A stretch of DNA of 64,000 bases, from assembly GCF_020531905.1 (NCBI RefSeq), contig NZ_JAJAWG010000001.1, forward strand, positions 124,001-188,000. The letters are read 5' to 3'. The DNA is from Deefgea salmonis (GTDB lineage: Bacteria; Pseudomonadota; Gammaproteobacteria; Burkholderiales; Chitinibacteraceae). Shown here one piece after another: positions 1-9,991 of this stretch. The notes under the pieces are model-generated. The model saw nothing but the letters and a program-made list of their open reading frames with translations, had not been told where the DNA came from and ran no database searches. Position numbers and translations under genes: made by a program. The stretch's first letter is position 1. The number at the start of each line of letters is the position of its first letter.

Positions 1-2514
1 CAAATTGCGCAATGCGAGCGGGATGAGCAGGCGCAGCAGCAAGCGGCCAGCGACATCCAAGTGGCCTTATTGCATTGCACTGATCAGCAAGCAGATTTGC
101 AACTGGCATCTGAAACTGCCGCCATGGCCTTGGCCGAAGCCAGTTTAAGCCTGCCAGATCAAGAGCAAGAGCGCCATTTCGCCGAGCAAGCATGGCAAGC
201 GCTCCAAGCGCAATTGGCGGCTGAGCACAGCGCCCAGCAATTGCAATTGCAAGAGCGGCAATTTGTCCAGCGCCAGATCAGTCAATTTCAAACCCAACAA
301 CAGCAACTGCAGACTGAATTAAATCAGTTAGCGCCGGTGGCGTTGACTGAGGATTTGCCCGAGCAAATTGACGATTATCGCTATGAATTAGCCGAATTAG
401 AATTAACGCTCGCCGCGCACGCTGAGTCGCGCTTGGTATTGGACGCGCAGTTGGCGCAGCAGCTTAGTACTGCGCAGCAGTTGCAAGACGATGTCACGCA
501 GCTGGCTGCGCGTGAGCAAGCCTTACGTGAAGTATTGACCGTCACCACCAGCGCGGCGTTGTCGCCGTGGTTGGCGCAAAGTCAGTTGCAAGGCGCGCCG
601 CAGTTGAGTGAATTATTGCGGGTAGCGGCCGGTTGGGAGCTGGCCGTTGAAGCGGTGTTGGGGCAAAAAATGCAAGGGCGGCTCGGTTGCGTTGATTCGG
701 CGCCGCCCAGTGCCTTGTTTGTATTAAGCCCCGCGCCAATGACGGGGCCGGTTCATCCGCAGAGTCTGTGGCAGCATGTGGCAAACAGTGACGCGCGCTT
801 GCACGCGGGCTTGCAAGCGCTACTGGGTACGGTGCTTTGCGTTGAACATACGGCGCAGCTTTGGACGCAGCAATCAGAGATTCCAGAAGGGTATAGCTGG
901 GTATCGGTTGATGGCCATATCGCCACCCGATATACCCTTGATTTTTTTGCCGGACAATCGGCGGAAACTGGGCGCTTGCTGCGGCAAGCCGAATTACGCA
1001 AAGTGTCGACTGCGCTCGATATGGTGCAGCAAACACAGCAAAGCTTTGGGCCGATCTTGGCGCAAACGCAGCTCGAACACGCCGCCTTACTGCAAGCGCA
1101 GCAGCAAAGCCAAGCGCAATATGCCCAGCGCGCCCAAACCTTGCCGGCATTAGAAAATGAATGGCGTCGTCAGCAAGAGCAGCAGGCGCAGCGGCAATCA
1201 CGCCTTGATCAAGTGCAGCAAACGTTGGCGCAAATCAGCCAGCAATTGAGCGAAGAAACGACTCATTCGGTGGCGTTAGACGCCGAGATTGAGCGGCTTG
1301 CCGGGTCTGTATTGCAATTGCAAACGCAAGAGCAGCAAGCTCGTGCGAGTAAGGAAGGATTTCAGGCGTCGCAAAGCCAGCATAGTTTGCAGCTGCGGGA
1401 GCTAGAGCGATCGGCGCAAAGTGCGCAATTTTCGGTGGTGAACAAGGCGCAACAGATCCGTGGTTTGCAACAGCGCCAAATTGACCTTGATCGCCAGCGT
1501 GAGCAGCAAATTCAGCGTAAACAGGCGCTAGAGCAAGAAGCGCAAGCCATCCAAATCGATGAAATTGACGCGCAGTTTCAAGTCTTGCTCGCGCAACGTG
1601 CAGAGCAAGAGCGGGTATTGACGCAAGCCAAAGAAGCGCTCAATCAATATGCGACGACATTGCGTGAGCAAGAAGTAAGTAAGCAAAGCGCCGAAAAAGC
1701 CGCCGCCACCCAGCGCGATGCCTTGGGGCAAATGCGCTTGACGGAGCAAGAAACCCGCCTCAATTTGGCGCGATACGCCGATGAAGTGCTGGAGTTGGCG
1801 GTTGATGAGGCGGCTTTACGGCCTTTATTGGGGCGCAGTGTCAAAGCCTACGCGGCTGAAATTAGTCGCTTGAATGGCCAATTGAGCCAATTGGGGGCGG
1901 TGAACTTGGCGGCGATGCAAGAATTGGCCGCCAATGAAGAGCGACAAAGCTATTTGGCCGAACAATCGCGCGATTTGGAGCAGGCGATGGCCACGTTAAG
2001 TGCGGCGATTACCCGCATTGATAAAGAAACTCGCACGCTATTGCAGTCGACTTACGACAGTGTCAATGTCAATTTGCAAGAGTTATTCCCGGCGCTGTTT
2101 GGCGGCGGGCATGCTGAGCTAACGTTGACGGGGGATGAAATATTAGACTCAGGGATGAGTTTGATGGCGCAGCCGCCGGGTAAGAAAAATGCAACCATTC
2201 ATTTGTTGTCAGGTGGTGAAAAAGCACTGACAGCATTAAGTCTGGTATTCTCTCTCTTCAAGCTCAATCCAGCGCCTTTTTGCCTATTGGATGAGGTAGA
2301 TGCACCGCTGGACGACGCCAATACCTTGCGTTTTTGCGAATTAGTGAAAAAAATGGCACAGCACACGCAATTTTTGTACATTAGCCACAATAAATTAACC
2401 ATGGAAATGGCGCAGCAATTGGTCGGCGTGACGATGCAAGAGCAAGGGGTGTCGCGGATTGTGGCAGTCGATATTGAAGCCGCGCTAAAAATGCGTGAGC
2501 CTGAATTTAACTAA
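1..2514 (+). CDS. smc: Chromosome segregation protein SMC (5' truncated by window edge)
   Basis: SMC ATPase that compacts and segregates the chromosome, normally as a dimer with ScpA/ScpB. The frame is open from base 1, so the N-terminal Walker A head lies outside the window. Visible are a Gln/Glu/Ala-rich coiled coil, a hinge-like non-coil stretch around nt 540-960, a second coiled coil, and the C-terminal head with the signature LLSGGEKALTALSL (about nt 2199-2240) and Walker B CLLDEVDAPLDDAN (about nt 2280-2325). The very high Gln content of the coils is notable but normal for SMC. It is followed by zipA and ligA, an order I associate with Neisseriales. The family assignment is certain; only the start is missing. 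Confidence 0.96.
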   Translation, partial: QIAQCERDEQAQQQAASDIQVALLHCTDQQADLQLASETAAMALAEASLSLPDQEQERHFAEQAWQALQAQLAAEHSAQQLQLQERQFVQRQISQFQTQQQQLQTELNQLAPVALTEDLPEQIDDYRYELAELELTLAAHAESRLVLDAQLAQQLSTAQQLQDDVTQLAAREQALREVLTVTTSAALSPWLAQSQLQGAPQLSELLRVAAGWELAVEAVLGQKMQGRLGCVDSAPPSALFVLSPAPMTGPVHPQSLWQHVANSDARLHAGLQALLGTVLCVEHTAQLWTQQSEIPEGYSWVSVDGHIATRYTLDFFAGQSAETGRLLRQAELRKVSTALDMVQQTQQSFGPILAQTQLEHAALLQAQQQSQAQYAQRAQTLPALENEWRRQQEQQAQRQSRLDQVQQTLAQISQQLSEETTHSVALDAEIERLAGSVLQLQTQEQQARASKEGFQASQSQHSLQLRELERSAQSAQFSVVNKAQQIRGLQQRQIDLDRQREQQIQRKQALEQEAQAIQIDEIDAQFQVLLAQRAEQERVLTQAKEALNQYATTLREQEVSKQSAEKAAATQRDALGQMRLTEQETRLNLARYADEVLELAVDEAALRPLLGRSVKAYAAEISRLNGQLSQLGAVNLAAMQELAANEERQSYLAEQSRDLEQAMATLSAAITRIDKETRTLLQSTYDSVNVNLQELFPALFGGGHAELTLTGDEILDSGMSLMAQPPGKKNATIHLLSGGEKALTALSLVFSLFKLNPAPFCLLDEVDAPLDDANTLRFCELVKKMAQHTQFLYISHNKLTMEMAQQLVGVTMQEQGVSRIVAVDIEAALKMREPEFN

Positions 2515-2671
2515 GCGAAGGCTAGATTTATCGCCTTTGTAGTGGGTGCTCAATCCTGATGATACCGCCTGATGTGCGGGATTGATTTGAGCTAGATCGG
2601 TACTTTGCCTTGGTGCAAAATATAATTAACGCGTAAATTGATTACGCCTAAGTTGAGACCTAAATAAAACA

Positions 2672-3982
2672 ATGACTGAGTTGCAGATTTATTCCTTAGT
2701 CGGTGCCGGTGGGATTGTCGCCGCAGTGTACGGATTTAATTGGTGGCAAGAATACCGCTTTCGCCAGCAAGCCAATAAAGCGTTTGCGCGCAATCAGCCC
2801 GATGTGTTGCTCAATACGCCAAAAAACGTGGTGCGTAAGGGGGATGGCCAGCGTCTTGAGCCGATTTTAGAGCCCACGCTGGCAGCTGAATCCGCGCCAC
2901 TTTATGATGAAAATCGCTTAGATCAGGCTGAGTACGATGTGCCGGATTTAACTGAAGCGCAATTGAGTGATGCGCAGTTGAGTAATGCGAGCAAATCGAC
3001 CTTAAACGACGATATGCCCGATGACATTCCTGAAATGCCCCCAGCCTATCGCTCGATGTATACGCCGCCAGCCTCGGTAGAATCTATTGCGCCAGCCTAT
3101 ACTGAGCCAACTTTTTCGTCGCCGCCACCGATTGCACCGGTCGTAGCCGCCGCGCTGACCATGCAGCACGAGGTGGTGGATGAAGTGGTATTAGCCGGTA
3201 GTTTGCTCGATCCAGCGTTGGATTTTATTGCCGAAGTGCATGCGCCCGATGCGATTTCTGCGTCTGAAGTGCCGCCGTTTCCAGCGAATAAACGGATTCA
3301 AGTTTTGGGTTTAAACCAAAACAAGCAGTGGGAAATGCTCAATAGCACTACGCGGGGCCGCTTTAAAGAGTTGCGCGTGGGTTTGCAAATGGCTGATCGG
3401 CAAGGCGCGTTAAGCCAAGAATCACTGAATGCCTTTTGCATGGGCGTACAGCAATTTGCTGATGCGCTCGATGCTTCGGTGACCTTTCCGCAGCGCGCCG
3501 CCAAGCTCAATTTGGCGGCAGAGCTCGACGAGTTTTGTGCGTCGGTCGATGTGTTGATCGGCTTGAATATTCCCGCTGGCAGTCGGCCATTGCCGATGGA
3601 AAAAGTCCGCATTTTGGCGGAGCAAGCCGGCTTGGTGCGTCATCAGGCCGATGGCACGTTCCAATATCGCAGTGATTCGGGCAAAACCTTGTTTGTTTTA
3701 GCCAATCAAGACCAAACGCCGTTGATGTCGACTTCGCAAGGGCTAACTTTGCTGTTTGACGTGCCGCGCGTGGCGGGTGGTTTGGCGGTGTTTGATTATC
3801 TGGCCGATTTTGCACAAAACTTGGCGACGGCCTTGCACTGCGATTTGGTCGATGACAATCAAAAGCCGCTGAATGCGGCCAGCTTAGCCAATATCCGTAA
3901 GCAACTGAGTGGCCTGTATGCCAGCATGGATGATCGCGGCATTGCGCCCGGCTCGATGGCGGCACTGCGCTTGTTTGCTTAG
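2672..3982 (+). CDS. zipA: Cell division protein ZipA
   Basis: Inner-membrane anchor that tethers FtsZ at the division septum. The 436 residues show the ZipA layout: an N-terminal transmembrane helix (about residues 6-24, ending in positively charged residues), a long acidic Pro/Ala-rich linker (about 60-200), and a globular C-terminal FtsZ-binding domain (about 285-430; contains FDVPRVAGGLAVFDYLADFAQNLA). It lies about 160 nt after smc and is followed by a hairpin terminator and ligA. The linker is poorly conserved in the family, so the call rests on the ends and the gene order. Confidence 0.9.
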   Translation: MTELQIYSLVGAGGIVAAVYGFNWWQEYRFRQQANKAFARNQPDVLLNTPKNVVRKGDGQRLEPILEPTLAAESAPLYDENRLDQAEYDVPDLTEAQLSDAQLSNASKSTLNDDMPDDIPEMPPAYRSMYTPPASVESIAPAYTEPTFSSPPPIAPVVAAALTMQHEVVDEVVLAGSLLDPALDFIAEVHAPDAISASEVPPFPANKRIQVLGLNQNKQWEMLNSTTRGRFKELRVGLQMADRQGALSQESLNAFCMGVQQFADALDASVTFPQRAAKLNLAAELDEFCASVDVLIGLNIPAGSRPLPMEKVRILAEQAGLVRHQADGTFQYRSDSGKTLFVLANQDQTPLMSTSQGLTLLFDVPRVAGGLAVFDYLADFAQNLATALHCDLVDDNQKPLNAASLANIRKQLSGLYASMDDRGIAPGSMAALRLFA

Positions 3983-4013
3983 GCTGGGCGCTTTCGCGGT
4001 GACTCTGCGTTGT

Positions 4014-4051
4014 AGCAAGCTTACATAGAATGACTATGTATCGCTTACTGC
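4014..4051. repeat. Imperfect inverted repeat downstream of zipA
   Basis: A perfect TACATAG / CTATGTA pair (4022-4028 and 4034-4040, 5-nt loop) is extended outward by a weaker GTAGCAAGC / GCTTACTGC pairing. It lies 30 nt after the zipA stop and has no T-run, so it is a hairpin or repeat rather than an intrinsic terminator. Function unknown. Confidence 0.4.
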
Positions 4052-4169
4052 GCCTTGATTCGCCGCGAAAATCGATCCCGCGCGGCGGGAAACCAAGCGT
4101 CAACAGACCCTGAACGGTTAATGCCGGCCACGCTGTTGGCCTTGCTGATTTATTCGGTATAGAGTGAAT

Positions 4170-4196
4170 AACGCCGCTTCGGTTGAAGCGGCGTTT
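4170..4196 (+). terminator. Rho-independent terminator between zipA and ligA
   Basis: An 11-bp stem AACGCCGCTTC / GAAGCGGCGTT closes a GGTT loop and runs into TTTGC. The T-tract is short, so termination may be partial. It ends 33 nt before the ligA start. Confidence 0.55.
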
Positions 4197-4225
4197 GCTA
4201 TTGAAGTCCTTCATTTGGAAATTGA

Positions 4226-6642
<2,417 letters not shown>

Positions 6643-6643
<1 letters not shown>

Positions 6644-6691
6644 GGTATCTGACGGTGGCTGTTTGTTGGTAAAGACTGCAGTGATATACCT
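6643..6691. repeat. 49-nt palindromic repeat, copy D
   Basis: One of five 49-nt elements in the window sharing the end sequences RGGTAT and ATACCY, a C..T.GG(C) block at positions 11-18, and an inner hairpin. This copy starts on the last base of the ligA stop codon. Its 3' part reads CTGCAGTGATATACCT, close to copy A (CTGCAGTTAAATACCC). Confidence 0.6.
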
Positions 6692-6980
6692 GATGATTTT
6701 TGGCTTTGTTCAGATCGCGGGTTGATGCTGTGCTGGTTGAGCTGGCGCTTAAAATCTGTTTAAGCGCGGGAGTCAGAGATAAGTCGTTTCCTGTTGCGGC
6801 CTTGGCATCAGAAGCGCGTAGGAGCGGGCTTGTTCGCGCAGGTTTTTCTTGTTTGGTTCTCCTTCGCGGGCGAGGCTGCGACTATAAATACCACGCTTTT
6901 TGTCGGTTTCTGAAGCAAAAATACGATCAGCAGCCGGTTTATCATTGGCCTCACGACAAGCAGCAAGTGCTATGTACATT
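6692..6980. other. Intergenic region with a REP-like pair
   Basis: Between ligA and the galU locus there is no convincing gene. The stretch holds the first REP-like inverted pair (6818-6884) and otherwise unassigned sequence, possibly containing the promoter for the downstream HTH/galU unit. Confidence 0.5.
6818..6884. repeat. REP-like inverted pair (REPIN-like), locus 1
   Basis: GTAGGAGCGGGCTTGTTCGCG (21 nt) is at 6818-6838; a diverged inverted partner beginning TTCGCGGGCGAGGCTGCGAC is at 6863-6884. The left unit closely resembles the REP sequence known from Pseudomonas (GTAGGAGCGGGCTTGCCCGC). A second, better preserved pair is at 22831-22921. REP/REPIN elements are usually mobilised by a RAYT transposase, none of which is in the window. 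Confidence 0.55.
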
Positions 6981-7000
6981 TTGTTTAAAAAAATAAACAA
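6981..7000. promoter_or_regulatory. Inverted-repeat operator O1, TGTTTA-N6-TAAACA
   Basis: A perfect palindromic pair TTGTTTA / TAAACAA with an A6 spacer. Its core half-sites and 6-nt spacing are the same as in O2 (7031-7048), 49 bp downstream centre to centre. Two identical operators just before a Cro-like HTH reading frame suggest autoregulation. Inferred from sequence only. Confidence 0.6.
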
Positions 7001-7030
7001 GTTTTAAGTCATGGTAAGTGTTGACTTTGC

Positions 7031-7048
7031 TGTTTAAATGATTAAACA
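7031..7048. promoter_or_regulatory. Inverted-repeat operator O2, TGTTTA-N6-TAAACA
   Basis: Perfect arms TGTTTAA / TTAAACA with a 4-nt centre, matching O1 in half-site and spacing. It overlaps the upstream in-frame ATG (7038) and follows a -35-like TTGACT (7021-7026), so a bound repressor would block initiation. This is one reason to prefer the ATG at 7056 for the HTH frame. Confidence 0.6.
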
Positions 7049-7055
7049 TAACGCC

Positions 7056-7238
7056 ATGCGTAAGTCTGATGTTCTACAATTATTTGGTTCACAAACCCGT
7101 CTCGCCGAAGCCTTGGGCTTGGGGCGTTCTGCGGTTTCGCAGTGGCCGGATGAACTCAATCAAAAACAATCCGATCAAGTGATGGGCGCCGCTTTGCGCC
7201 TAGGCTTGATCGCGTCACCTGTTCAACAAGGAAGTTCC
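7056..7238 (+). other. Cro-like HTH coding segment, in frame with galU
   Basis: The 61 codons from ATG 7056 (or 67 from ATG 7038) encode [11 protein letters not shown]..., with a clear helix-turn-helix ([17 protein letters not shown]), as in the small Cro/YdaS-type DNA-binding proteins. There is no stop codon before the GalU start, so the segment reads straight into GalU. Neither upstream ATG has a good Shine-Dalgarno sequence. Two readings are possible: an HTH-GalU fusion protein, or a former stand-alone regulator that lost its stop. A GalU-only product can start at 7239. Confidence 0.6.
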
Positions 7239-8114
7239 ATGCAAAAAATCCGCAAAGCCGTGTTCCCTGTCGCCGGCATGGGGACGCGTTTCTTGCCTGC
7301 CACCAAGGCCAGCCCCAAAGAAATGATGTCGATCGTCGATAAACCGTTGATTCAATACGCGGTAGAAGAAGCATTGGCAGCGGGTATTACCGAAATGATT
7401 TTTATCACCGGTCGGCATAAACGCAGTATTGAAGATCACTTTGATAAAGCCGGTGAGTTAGAGGCGGATTTAGAAGCCAAACAAAAAACCAAATTGCTCG
7501 AAATCTTGCGCGGAATTATTCCTAAATCGGTGACGTGTATTTATATTCGTCAGCCTGAAGCCTTGGGTTTGGGACACGCGGTATTGTGCGCGAAGCCAGT
7601 GGTGGGTGATGAGCCATTTGCAGTGATTTTGGCCGACGATTTAATCGACGGCAATGGCGTCTCAGAAATGAAACGCATGGTCGACGTATTTGACGATACG
7701 CATTGCTCGGTACTCGGGGTGGAAAAAGTAGCGATGGAAGAAACCGGCAGCTACGGCATTGTTGAAGTGTCTGAGCACGCTGGCCGTTTGCGTATTGGTA
7801 ATATCGTTGAAAAACCAAAACCGGAAGAAGCCCCGTCAAATTTGGCCGTTGTTGGCCGATATATCCTTACCCCGCGGATTTTCCATCACTTGCAGCACGT
7901 GCAGCCGGGTAAAGGCGGCGAAATCCAGCTTACTGACGGCATCTTTGCCTTAATGCAAGAGCAACACATCCTCGCCCACAAACTCGAAGGCACCCGCTAC
8001 GATTGCGGTAGCAAAATCGGCTTTTTGAAAGCGACGGTTGAGTTGGGGATGAAACACCACGAGGTGGGTGAGGAATTTACGGCTTATTTGAAAGATTTTT
8101 GCCAAGCAAAGTAA
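7239..8114 (+). CDS. galU: UTP-glucose-1-phosphate uridylyltransferase GalU
   Basis: Makes UDP-glucose from UTP and glucose-1-phosphate for surface polysaccharide and glycan synthesis. Starting at ATG 7239 gives 291 residues, the usual GalU length, beginning [20 protein letters not shown] with the nucleotidyltransferase motif [17 protein letters not shown]; the strong AAGGAAG at 7228-7234 supports this start. The same frame is open back to 7038 and encodes a Cro-like HTH domain, so a 352-358 aa fusion is also possible. A clean terminator follows. It lies next to the glycan/flagellin region, for which UDP-sugars are precursors. Confidence 0.95.
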   Translation: MQKIRKAVFPVAGMGTRFLPATKASPKEMMSIVDKPLIQYAVEEALAAGITEMIFITGRHKRSIEDHFDKAGELEADLEAKQKTKLLEILRGIIPKSVTCIYIRQPEALGLGHAVLCAKPVVGDEPFAVILADDLIDGNGVSEMKRMVDVFDDTHCSVLGVEKVAMEETGSYGIVEVSEHAGRLRIGNIVEKPKPEEAPSNLAVVGRYILTPRIFHHLQHVQPGKGGEIQLTDGIFALMQEQHILAHKLEGTRYDCGSKIGFLKATVELGMKHHEVGEEFTAYLKDFCQAK

Positions 8115-8134
8115 ATGTGAGTAATGAATGAAAC

Positions 8135-8171
8135 AAAAGGGCGCTACTTCTGGTAGTGCCCTTTTGTTTTT
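8135..8171 (+). terminator. Rho-independent terminator of galU
   Basis: AAAAGGGC...CTAC / GGTAG...GCCCTTTT stem followed by GTTTTT, 20 nt after the galU stop. Confidence 0.85.
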
Positions 8172-8865
8172 ATTAAGATAGATATGTAAAAAACTATTTA
8201 AATCAGCAATTGAAAGCGAGGTAAGAAATAAAATTTATAGAGGTTAGGAGGGGCTCACGGTCAGTGCTATCGTTTTAAACGCCATTTATAAAAATTATGC
8301 TCTTGCTTCTTTTTTGTGGGGCGAATAATAGTTCAACAAATATATTATTTATATTTGTTGAAGGCTTTTGAAATTGTTATGTTTGTTAAGGGTCTTTAAA
8401 TGTATTTTCTCTAGGAGCAAGGTGCAGATAAACTGATAATAAAAATTGATTGGTGTTTCATTTTTTTGGCTCTTGTATTGATTGTCTTTATGGTAAGGAT
8501 GAATTTTACTAGATTATGGGGGGGCAAAAATCTAGCGTTTCAGTTGGGGTGCAATGTGTCGTAATTACTGGTTGTTCGTAAAAAAATGGTTTAAAAACCA
8601 CCATAAGTTTAGAAAAACAAACAAAGACCTTGAAGTTTGTCAGGGTGAATGCATTGCTTAAAATTGCATAATCGTGAGGGTCTTGAATATCTAAATTGCT
8701 TAGGTAGTCCGTTGCAACGGAATAAAAAATACAAATTATTGCCGTAGTAAAGCTAGTGAGAAAGTAGTGTTTAGATAGGAATCAGTGATAATAAGTTTTC
8801 ACGATAGAATTAACTCGTTTTACAAGAGTCTCATTTAATGTCAGCTTCTGGGGACCATCTATAGT
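8172..8865. other. AT-rich non-coding region
   Basis: About 690 nt with strikingly lower GC than the flanking housekeeping genes and no credible ORF on either strand. It marks the left edge of the AT-rich glycan segment. The only clear structure is the 12-bp palindrome at 8332-8362. It may be a decayed or horizontally acquired border. Confidence 0.55.
8332..8362. repeat. Perfect 12-bp inverted repeat
   Basis: TTCAACAAATAT and ATATTTGTTGAA (8332-8343 and 8351-8362) are exact reverse complements around a 7-nt AT loop. It is not followed by a T-run. It could be an operator for an unseen regulator or a transposon remnant. Confidence 0.5.
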
Positions 8866-9576
8866 ATGTCTAATATCAATGAAATTACCTATGACGAATC
8901 AAATGTTCTTAAAAAGCTTGGGCCGCTATACCACGAGTACTCATTTTTTGGGGTGAATAATGAGCAACTACCGGGTATTTTTGAATTAAATCAGAAATCA
9001 AAATCTCCTATTATTTCCGCATATATAGCCCTTGCAATTGCTCACTCAAGAAAAGCAGCAACAGATTCTGTTTCATTTATGGAAATGTTTTGTGCGGATG
9101 GATATTATGCAATGATGGCATCTAGACTTGGCTGTAACCAATGCATTGGTATTGATGATGATAGCCAAGGTTTTTTTAAAAATGCGGAAGAGATTGCAGA
9201 TTTACTCGGTATCCACAATGTAGATTTTATTAACAGGAAAATAACTCCAGATATGGAACTTCCAAAGGCTGATATTATCGCAAATTTGGGCGGTTTATAT
9301 CATGTCAGCAATCCTGAAGAGATACTAAAACTTTCTTTTGAAAAAGCTAATAAATTCCTTATTGTACAAAATGTAGTGTCCTTAGCAACAACTGATGAAA
9401 ATTATTTTGAATCCCCTGCACCTGGCTGGAATTGGGGTAGCCGGTATAGTGTTGAATCGTTTGATTGCATGATAAGAAGGCTTTTTGATAAGGTGATTGT
9501 TTGTTATTTTAATGTACTAGAAGGAAATTCTCGGCTGGAAGACAGAGGGAGTGTATATTATTTGATTGAAAAATAA
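8866..9576 (+). CDS. Class I SAM-dependent methyltransferase-like protein
   Basis: The 236 residues have a Rossmann-type SAM-binding start (FMEMFCADGYYAMMASRLG, where the usual G-x-G loop reads CADGYY), then IGIDDDSQ as the acidic motif II, and NLGGLYHVSNPEEIL as motif IV. The fold resembles methyltransferases near CmoB/DUF1698 and those in glycan clusters. Codon use is AT-rich like the region around it. GGGGA precedes the ATG. Substrate unknown; placement upstream of a glycan-building protein and flagellin suggests sugar or flagellin methylation, which is inference. Confidence 0.7.
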   Translation: MSNINEITYDESNVLKKLGPLYHEYSFFGVNNEQLPGIFELNQKSKSPIISAYIALAIAHSRKAATDSVSFMEMFCADGYYAMMASRLGCNQCIGIDDDSQGFFKNAEEIADLLGIHNVDFINRKITPDMELPKADIIANLGGLYHVSNPEEILKLSFEKANKFLIVQNVVSLATTDENYFESPAPGWNWGSRYSVESFDCMIRRLFDKVIVCYFNVLEGNSRLEDRGSVYYLIEK

Positions 9577-9991
9577 ATAACAAAATTAATCCTGATATAT
9601 CTTATTTTATTTGATCGGTTTGCTAAACCATCATTATAGGTGAGACTGCTCCAGATGGTTTGAATGTAAAAAAACAAGTCTATTTAAATCAATGGCCTGC
9701 GGATCCATCATTCAAGCAGCGTGAGGCAAACGTAATTAATTTTGTAGCTCTATGGGTTTCTTTGTTGTCAGGCAGTAGACTGTGATCGTTACATATAAAA
9801 TCTAATGAAGTAGTGACACGTAATCAAATGGAAATATTTTACTATTCTTGTCTAGGTGACGTTTGCACCTTTGCTGTGCTACAACAATGGTTCGAAGTTT
9901 TTCCATGCAGGTGCAACGGACTACTTAAAGTAGACGCCAAGCGTAATATTAAATGCAGTCCAACTGAAACAGTAATGAGGTTTTTCTTTGT
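9577..9991. other. AT-rich intergenic region with a gene remnant
   Basis: About 415 nt between two AT-rich genes. It contains the coding-like fragment at 9627-9785 and probably the promoter of the large downstream gene. Nothing else is recognisable. Confidence 0.45.
9627..9785 (+). pseudogene. Possible 3' remnant of a degraded gene
   Basis: An open stretch of 52 sense codons bounded by TAA (9624) and TGA (9783), with protein-like composition (contains APDGLNVKKQVYLNQWPADP and VINFVALWVSLLSG), but no usable start codon or ribosome site. It reads like the C-terminus of a lost protein, perhaps from the glycan cluster. The family was not identified. Confidence 0.3.

Noticed and set aside
542-1201. 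219-codon open frame on the minus strand inside smc
   Set aside because: Antisense shadow of the repetitive, GC-rich smc coiled coil; no ribosome site and low-complexity composition.
6700-6996. 98-codon frame between ligA and galU
   Set aside because: It runs through the REP-like pair and operator O1; composition and lack of a ribosome site speak against coding.
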